A model generated the notes under the pieces. The model worked only from the letters and a program-made list of their open reading frames with translations, searched no databases and had not been told where the DNA came from. The translations under genes and the position numbers were made by a program. Shown here in pieces: positions 6,601 through 7,899 of a DNA stretch of 7,899 bases (position 1 is the stretch's first letter; every line of letters begins with the position of its first letter). The DNA comes from DATKGN01 sp964385705 (GTDB taxonomy: Bacteria; Patescibacteriota; Microgenomatia; UBA10105; UBA927): positions 1-7,899 of the forward strand of contig CAYLQG010000069.1 of NCBI GenBank assembly GCA_964385705.1, in the 5' to 3' direction.

Positions 6601-7899
6601 ACTGCGTACCCCGATACCCACCCCATTTTCATCTGCAACATGTGACGTAATATCGATCGTTGCGGTAGTTTCCTGCTTCCTCCAGTCGGCAAGAAGCGTA
6701 TCAAGTGCTGTACGTTCTGCCGCTACATAAGCGCTGCTATTAACTGTTGCCGTTTTCCAGGATTGCGGGAGCTCTACTTCAGAGGGCACATAGCGCTGCC
6801 AGGTATTCGTCCCATCCGATAATGTTCCGGCAAATAGGAAATAATACGTCAGTTCGGACTCGGCAACCGGACGGATGACTACGACTCCCCCGTTTTTTTC
6901 ATCCTGATACTTTTCGATCAATGCGTTTTCCCAATCAATGAGATTTGTTGAAGATATAACCGGATAATCTGTTGTATCATCCCGGCCAAACTCACCGCTC
7001 TCCAGCAGTGAATAATGACTCTGTCGAACGGTAACCGGGCCGCCTTTCACGACATCGGCAAGTAACGTTGATAACGTACCCAAACTTGGTTTACGGTTAG
7101 TACCTTTGCTTATTGTAAAGGTCGTATTACCAATATCAATTGTCGGAGGCACAGAAATCGTATCATTAAGAATCGTTTCATCGATGAGATTGATACGCGC
7201 CTGAACCCGGCTAAGGAGTTCCTGGACATTAATTGAACCTTGGGTTATCCCGGTTAAACCGGTTTGATCGGCAAGTGCGTCTTCAATACCCCGGAGGAGC
7301 TTATCCAAATTCGTAAGCTGGCGGATTGTAATGCCATCTGAATCTATCTTTGTATCAACGAGGGCAGCGGTTTCACCAAGAAGTGCTTGGAGACCCTGAA
7401 CGCCTTTGCCCCCGTTTCTCCAGGCCTTTACCGCTGAGCGAAAATCGCCTTTTAACAGCGGCTGAAGTGTGTTCGTGACCAATCCGTCTGCGGCCAATGT
7501 AAATCCGTCGTCTTGGCCTTTTGTAAACTCGCGTTGGAATGCTTCATCAAGAAGTGCTGCCGTCCACGTTGCATGTTCCGGGCCATTGGTGCCCATCGAA
7601 ATTGTGATAAGCGGGACTCCCATAGAGGTAAGACGTTGTTCAATGGTTTGGGCGCTTTGTCCCGGACCGGGCGCCTGGTCGAATCCGGCATTCCATGCAG
7701 ATTGGAGTGCATCTTCAACGATACTGCTCGCGATGCTTGCTCGGGCGTCCTGGATGCGTTTCTGAAGCCTTGTCGCCCGTGTTCTGAGACTTGCTAAATC
7801 AGGATCAGTCTCAATCTCACTTATTATATTTCCAACAGACACGACGACGGGACTTATCAGCCAAGTCTCCGTAATAGACCGCGGGATAAATCGTAGTAT
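1..7899 (-). CDS. Internal part of a giant multi-domain protein, open at both ends
   Basis: A single frame on the minus strand is open over the entire window: 2,633 codons without TAA, TAG or TGA, where roughly 120 stops would be expected by chance. The first codon read (7897-7899) is ATA and the last (1-3) is TCT, so start and stop both lie outside. The translation reads as real protein, with helical, strand-rich, hydrophobic and linker segments in sensible order. It is rich in Ala, Gln, Asn, Thr and Ile and has no cysteine. Two stretches resemble known folds: a GNAT-like domain at residues 603-741 and a degenerate beta-lactamase/penicillin-binding-like domain from residue 2421. The rest is not recognised. 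The function of the whole is unknown; a large envelope-associated protein is the simplest reading of the hydrophobic hairpin and the missing cysteines. TGA is not used as a sense codon, so no recoding is indicated. I am very sure the frame is coding and unsure of the role. Confidence 0.95.
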   Translation of the reverse strand, partial: MLRFIPRSITETWLISPVVVSVGNIISEIETDPDLASLRTRATRLQKRIQDARASIASSIVEDALQSAWNAGFDQAPGPGQSAQTIEQRLTSMGVPLITISMGTNGPEHATWTAALLDEAFQREFTKGQDDGFTLAADGLVTNTLQPLLKGDFRSAVKAWRNGGKGVQGLQALLGETAALVDTKIDSDGITIRQLTNLDKLLRGIEDALADQTGLTGITQGSINVQELLSRVQARINLIDETILNDTISVPPTIDIGNTTFTISKGTNRKPSLGTLSTLLADVVKGGPVTVRQSHYSLLESGEFGRDDTTDYPVISSTNLIDWENALIEKYQDEKNGGVVVIRPVAESELTYYFLFAGTLSDGTNTWQRYVPSEVELPQSWKTATVNSSAYVAAERTALDTLLADWRKQETTATIDITSHVADENGVGIGVRSQAMLESDLDASIADKIHAGDFVGLQLGPFPPIIVRYLGKVGENGQNVWQHYILATDQADLDKLKKANRPATPDMLNALKDAGVSVDDYLENYRYIDPVKYPSEFKDLIYLTGMAETLTTAFNQAGLKTTLQVATKYISAKGQINSVTTGNTAAPHATSADLESIYSRTGDAYVLAIVSQTSEELDVLDMQLSPPDTFLSGELTVPDQLIATKQKMLGASGQDKIIAGVDIRVKENIRSTGIGKQIMAILQTELRDTYHYGGMGAVAILTPAALSYWDQTGFRTSEHPEELRILNETSTPDRMYLLFDGTTFSVPAVDPQTREAIDAAQKEAAGLVARAIAVGRIKDVSTVMPLATLRQSVADWESEAAHTVSGLLIKTIHFPDGWDREVIRDEIDALLSGTIPIASLNDLAQATPTELKNIRQAINTLAKASGNFPDFLARLPIFVRVIGSTNLSQIPQALSQTQLAINALEAGTWGSAEGTSAQFIAVPENRTELLRILNAQPSLNAIINQLTNEAQLDAFLNPFAQIAQSDLASRKTQEVTTTPLQSLTTYANGRNVAIVPAIEQYTTDPAVERAAFDLASAVIDRLRPQEQLTNIYPDALFQQLQIQFNTNKSKLSGINDLKTFAQAVANAYTASLNISQSYTPTIPALSQIFVSNNVPYDPAIEPAYQAAVEEAKANGEIQEIQTTFANDQATRTSMTNVVLANILDAHGIRSGQFGITDNLFNELVNKARAEIEGNQYQYQYTVQPTPPVHLAEYNQFFDLVIGLVPNDTPYTRVYQLHQAFEALRNYKEVGSPATGAEYFLAAYGKIGAILEKTLAVDKTNALANTFHAVGSIAVSLDVKRWNTELTRIMLASSVHVGDPNDPMRTQFAAFAGDPEGASSEFIAAVRKLDSSGKAMNGYSDVELAQLYSNAPSGSTFPSFMAWMEKLYGVEPIQKAQPPVTESTRATGTSQQTATRLLFFRLIGIWTEQKQQELHVANELAMMDILGPGPVLTQYVNGADRTAIRQAIRERLNKFGVTDTLLTQANAGRNLEAVITDLYQLLVNMYADQAVSKAELKQKLANFSPAQGDTRTAFVLSNIVGPSDTAQIQQLVTELNNPTDEAARTLRAQAIAARLEQQANAQDASIVNQIAHELSSLHDTPTVVAEVTRVGPIENLILEGKRAEQQRQVQLRAQQKQTLQAQLASAWSQWTSEFVIPPSETDAIVANSRQLEADRVAAQPQSGSMFNLPVIEQIAPAGNPAWYLSYRLSDAQLVAQFVSRQAGQKTPQYFIQRAARVMEIARAKDALSYAQYLMMLQRQIAIDPQIKNIVITGDASQINQAIVDYLRNNAVPPGLLGNATIDIRTWIRSTRNRLLSLYDNERIAYQRSIALASSENSVVLGVSQDVVNTYISQNELAVAGLIQNAPDAASAKVILRDAIRAQLVRDLGITTDSAKAQLYRIVDDSLASGDQYATAWNEAKKIIAQSASTPALSLSSTVARLLAQISSDGDPSGSSGPQWQILSVIQNMVSSAISGDVSLMSWDAVENHIASDPSFQTLSLPVTAHPYIMEVLHAYYLALLKERLNDMSTALGTRYNQSAKSNPGTASLFDWGKRYVSSLVVDEDGLSRQLPNTNGNLDTFADASDLPLMQMLATSDFDVVPNTVQSQRQNAPFILRFQGVSYAANTDRIITLPVGSGSMRVRIVRLPNRLFSRKERYQIQFLRADDSVLQSSAPIEVAPTNTSLMPHIHIKPAVVAAIGLTSIILGLITVGGSVPFWIGAAFTVLTLQSMGVGFSPYTMQNIYDLALNSAPRDSTVQIQSKVDVNSLTAELKAFAQNHGNPVGDQNTPGQTAQGAQNTPSQTAQGVQNTPGQTAQAGAANTTTDMTVQMSQARTQQDAVVKQTTQLVNTFIADGNQVMALHGGEFNKDEQRQINDQLTGFTTAMQSSTVNPVDVKEQISTFLSTPLGQRFLARQLSLAKSDSLTSQKYSELQQSLDSKMADLTTQYGGTWSVTVVDMQNGKVFGNNQTTQLNIGTGARSMKAALFLMLLQSAGWTEDQLQNQRLPQTRFTPNQLAESLLREDNKATALKRDDGLEPSPYSDTVDLSVQLADDAVSSYLSSNQTSVRAQLNTWGLNNTFVVTKSPASTTTDLVQFWKLVDQQKLGISQNTMQKYVSWTRLLVKEDQAYSLGAAFLNQVQSIRGHDIWLNEGENYS
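640..1011 (-). other. Polar helical spacer (residues 2297-2420)
   Basis: The stretch is rich in Gln, Thr, Ser, Asp and Ala and appears mostly helical, for example MTVQMSQARTQQDAVVKQTT, DEQRQINDQLTGFTTAM, VKEQISTFLSTPLGQRFL and KYSELQQSLDSKMADL. It connects the tandem repeats to the beta-lactamase-like domain and probably acts as a stalk. No family is recognised. Confidence 0.4.
1012..1110 (-). repeat. Three tandem 33-bp repeats, 11-residue Gln-Asn-Thr-Pro units
   Basis: The units in protein order are QNTPGQTAQGA (1078-1110), QNTPSQTAQGV (1045-1077) and QNTPGQTAQAG (1012-1044). At DNA level the first differs from the second at 3 of 33 bases and from the third at 4, so this is a recent in-frame tandem duplication. 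The Gln/Thr/Pro/Gly composition suggests a flexible spacer between the hydrophobic hairpin and the polar helices leading to the last domain. Copy number may vary between strains. Confidence 0.9.
1261..1386 (-). other. Hydrophobic hairpin, likely two membrane segments (residues 2172-2213)
   Basis: After HIHIKP, the first segment AVVAAIGLTSIILGLITV (1333-1386) is 18 uncharged residues. A Gly-Gly-Ser turn leads to the second segment (1261-1323), VPFWIGAAFTVLTLQSMGVGF, also uncharged. A hairpin of two short transmembrane helices would put both flanks on the same side of a membrane. A buried helical hairpin in a soluble domain is possible because the second segment is marginal. It is the most hydrophobic stretch in the window. 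Confidence 0.55.
1426..1635 (-). other. Strand-rich segment before the hydrophobic hairpin (residues 2089-2158)
   Basis: Alternating hydrophobic/polar strands are evident: ILRFQGVSYAA, RIITLPVG, SMRVRIVRLPN, RYQIQFLRAD and APIEVAP, separated by short turns. The length and strand count suit a small beta sandwich or barrel. It sits immediately before the hydrophobic hairpin and so could be a membrane-proximal domain. No signature residue allows a family name. Confidence 0.4.
1636..2259 (-). other. Unrecognised helical segment (residues about 1881-2088)
   Basis: This stretch of the giant frame is apparently mostly helical (for example VLHAYYLALLKERLNDM and SLFDWGKRYVSSLVVDEDG), with a polar Gly/Ser/Asp loop near 2101-2125. 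I recognise no family, catalytic motif or repeat in it. It leads directly into the strand-rich segment at 1426-1635. Confidence 0.4.
2287..2406 (-). repeat. Degenerate helical motif, copy 5 (residues 1832-1871)
   Basis: The copy starts QNELAVAGLIQNAPDA and continues with AKVILRDAIRAQLVRDLGI and Thr-Thr-Asp. Against copy 3 it keeps Asn-Glu-Leu-Ala, the turn Pro, Arg-x-Ala-Ile-Arg-x-x-Leu, and Gly-Ile-Thr, with a six-residue gap in the turn. This pair is the strongest evidence that the helix-rich middle arose by internal duplication. Confidence 0.5.
2590..2646 (-). repeat. Degenerate helical motif, copy 4 (residues 1752-1770)
   Basis: GDASQINQAIVDYLRNNAV keeps the Ile-x-x-Ala-Ile-x-x-x-Leu spacing and the closing Val, but has lost the paired arginines. 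It is followed by a Pro-Pro-Gly turn and further helices (DIRTWIRSTRNRLLSLYDN). On its own it would not be convincing; it is listed for its similarity to copy 5, about 80 residues downstream. Confidence 0.3.
3001..3114 (-). other. Gln/Arg-rich long helix (residues 1596-1633)
   Basis: The segment runs ILEGKRAEQQRQVQLRAQ, then QKQTLQAQLASAWSQW. It is highly charged and Gln-rich with no Gly or Pro after its first residues. Val, Leu and Ala lie at spacing compatible with a coiled coil or exposed single helix. It probably acts as a spacer or oligomerisation helix. The preceding 60 residues (ARTLRAQAIAARLEQQAN and on) are also helical. Confidence 0.5.
3511..3654 (-). repeat. Degenerate helical motif, copy 3 (residues 1416-1463)
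   Basis: The copy starts ANELAMMDILGPGPVL and continues with DRTAIRQAIRERLNKFGV and TDTLLTQ. It is the best-formed copy and aligns with copy 5 (2287-2406). Shared features are Asn-Glu-Leu-Ala at the start, a Pro in the following turn, a helix with Arg-x-Ala-Ile-Arg-x-x-Leu, and a Gly-Ile/Val-Thr turn. It looks like two or three short helices per unit. Function is unknown. Confidence 0.5.
3721..3780 (-). other. Low-complexity Thr/Ser/Gln linker (residues 1374-1393)
   Basis: A Pro-Pro is followed by a polar run (TESTRATGTSQQTA) with no hydrophobic residue apart from valine near the start. It separates the domain ending near FMAWMEKLYG from the next helical block. It is most likely a flexible interdomain linker. 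Confidence 0.45.
4081..4260 (-). other. Possible TPR-like helix pairs (residues 1214-1273)
   Basis: The segment contains YQLHQAFEALRNYKEVGS, then GAEYFLAAYGKIGAILEKT and LAVDKTNALANTFHAVGSI. The succession of Ala/Leu/Tyr helices, with Leu-Ala-Val-Asp-x-x-Asn-Ala at a helix junction, recalls the end of a TPR unit (Ala-Leu-x-x-Asp-Pro-x-x-x-x-Ala). The usual Pro is Lys here and the 34-residue spacing is not clean. TPR-type helices normally form a protein-binding scaffold. The call is weak; generic helical bundle is the alternative. Confidence 0.22.
4360..4377 (-). repeat. Gln-Tyr microrepeat, three copies
   Basis: Three consecutive Gln-Tyr dipeptides (residues 1175-1180) are encoded by a near-perfect 6-bp repeat seen on the plus strand as gatact-type units. 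It lies between a helix and a Pro/Thr turn (TVQPTPPVH), so it is probably a short strand or linker made by local slippage. Confidence 0.6.
4384..4524 (-). repeat. Degenerate helical motif, copy 2 (residues 1126-1172)
   Basis: The core TRTSMTNVVLANILDAHGI is followed by a short Gly-rich insert, ITDNLFNELV and a further helix. The end of helix one with His-Gly-Ile and the Thr-Asp-x-Leu start of helix two parallel copy 3 (Phe-Gly-Val-Thr-Asp-Thr-Leu). One gap is needed in helix one, so this copy is weaker than the copy 3 / copy 5 pair. Confidence 0.35.
5395..5448 (-). repeat. Degenerate helical motif, copy 1 (residues 818-835)
   Basis: WDREVIRDEIDALLSGTI fits the recurring pattern x-R-x-x-Ile-Arg-x-x-Ile-x-x-x-Leu followed a few residues later by Ile/Val. 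It is closest to copy 3 (DRTAIRQAIRERLNKFGV): same Asp-Arg start and same Ile-Arg spacing. It sits at the start of the long helix-rich stretch. Confidence 0.35.
5677..6093 (-). other. GNAT-type N-acetyltransferase-like domain (residues 603-741)
   Basis: GNAT domains transfer an acyl group from acyl-CoA to an amine. A hydrophobic strand (IIAGVDIRV) leads into R-S-T-G-I-G-K at 5872-5892, which matches the acyl-CoA pyrophosphate-binding pattern R/Q-x-x-G-x-G/A at the start of an amphipathic helix (KQIMAILQTEL). Next come a second strand (AVAIL) and AALSYWDQTGF at 5758-5790, the usual Ala-x-x-aromatic-aromatic-x-x-x-Gly-Phe signature near the end of the fold. A closing strand (RMYLLFDG) follows at 5677-5700. 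The span of about 139 residues is normal for a GNAT. The Tyr that often acts as general acid is Trp here, with a Tyr just before it; some GNATs tolerate this, so activity cannot be assumed. The N-terminal part is poorly matched, which leaves the acceptor substrate unknown. GNATs are normally cytoplasmic because they need acyl-CoA, which is at odds with a wholly extracellular protein. Confidence 0.62.
6442..6546 (-). repeat. Strand-rich module ending in Trp-Gln-x-Tyr, copy B (residues 452-486)
   Basis: The copy contains PIIVRYLGKVGENGQNVW followed by QHYIL. It shares with copy A the Gly in the first strand turn, the Asn/Asp-Gly-x-Asn turn, and Trp-Gln-x-Tyr followed by a hydrophobic residue. 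Both copies then run into a polar helix with a Lys-Ala or Lys-Thr-Ala end. One single-residue gap is needed to align them. Internal duplication is more likely than chance, but the similarity is short. Confidence 0.4.
6784..6891 (-). repeat. Strand-rich module ending in Trp-Gln-x-Tyr, copy A (residues 337-372)
   Basis: The copy opens with a hydrophobic strand (GGVVVIRPV), continues through an aromatic strand, and ends in GTLSDGTNTWQRYV. The pattern of a Gly-containing turn, then Asp/Asn-Gly-x-Asn-x-Trp-Gln-x-Tyr, recurs about 115 residues later at 6442-6546. The two copies are diverged and look like a beta hairpin, as in small extracellular or accessory domains. No named family is recognised. 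Confidence 0.4.
7705..7800 (-). other. Amphipathic helix, possible short coiled coil (residues 34-65)
   Basis: The segment begins LASLRTRATRLQKRIQDAR and continues into an Ala/Ser/Ile-rich stretch. Leu, Ile and Ala recur at three- and four-residue spacing between basic and acidic residues, as in an amphipathic helix or short coiled coil. No Pro or Gly breaks it. It probably serves packing or self-association; no family is recognised. This is judged by eye, without a coiled-coil calculation. Confidence 0.4.

Noticed and set aside
6270..6704. A 144-codon minus-strand frame.
   Set aside because: It overlaps the giant frame in another register, has no recognisable motif, and lies across the Trp-Gln-x-Tyr copy B and its downstream helix, which make sense only in the main frame.
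7452..7797. Overlapping short frames on both strands near the right edge.
   Set aside because: All lie inside the giant frame, overlap one another, and have no supporting start context or protein features.
7822..7863. The short hydrophobic run WLISPVVVSVGNII as a membrane helix or signal peptide.
   Set aside because: It is only about 14 residues with an internal Pro and Asn, and it cannot be a signal peptide because the frame continues upstream past the window edge.
1..7899. Alternative genetic code or stop-codon readthrough.
   Set aside because: None of TAA, TAG or TGA occurs in the frame, so the standard code explains it without recoding.
1..7899. Several separate genes joined end to end.
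   Set aside because: No stop codon separates any of the domains, and linkers and helices run continuously across every candidate junction.

Overview
The whole window is one uninterrupted open reading frame on the minus strand. Its codons start at window positions 1, 4, 7 and so on; the frame has no stop across 2,633 codons and runs off both edges. It is an internal slice of a giant gene with neither start nor stop, and I see no intergenic DNA, RNA gene, mobile element, promoter or terminator. Residue numbers below count from the window's right edge (residue 1 = 7897-7899; residue 2633 = 1-3).

Layout in protein order, right to left: (1) residues 1-330 (about 6900-7899), mostly helical, with an early amphipathic helix. 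(2) Residues 337-486, two copies of a short module ending in Trp-Gln-x-Tyr. (3) Residues 603-741 (5677-6093), a GNAT-type acetyltransferase-like domain. (4) Residues about 815-1880 (2260-5450), a long helix-rich stretch with at least five degenerate copies of a small helical motif, a possible TPR-like patch, a Thr/Ser/Gln linker and a Gln/Arg-rich helix. (5) Residues about 1880-2087, unrecognised and apparently helical. (6) Residues 2089-2158, a strand-rich stretch. (7) Residues 2172-2213, a hydrophobic hairpin. (8) Residues 2264-2296, three 11-residue tandem repeats. (9) A polar helical spacer. (10) From residue 2421 to the left edge, a domain resembling class A beta-lactamase / penicillin-binding serine hydrolases whose active-site motifs look broken.

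Two properties stand out. The 2,633 residues contain no cysteine codon, checked codon by codon. Second, an acetyltransferase-like domain, a membrane-type hairpin and an apparently dead penicillin-recognition fold sit on one polypeptide. This suggests a very large envelope-associated protein, but that is inference: no signal peptide, sorting signal or neighbouring gene is visible.

The organism is probably an uncultivated bacterium. Base composition looks close to 50% GC, codon choice is weakly biased (ATA, AGA and CGG all appear), and the standard genetic code suffices. Giant genes of unknown function are known from Omnitrophota and from candidate-phyla-radiation bacteria, and large multi-domain proteins also occur in phages and conjugative elements. 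The sequence alone does not decide between these.
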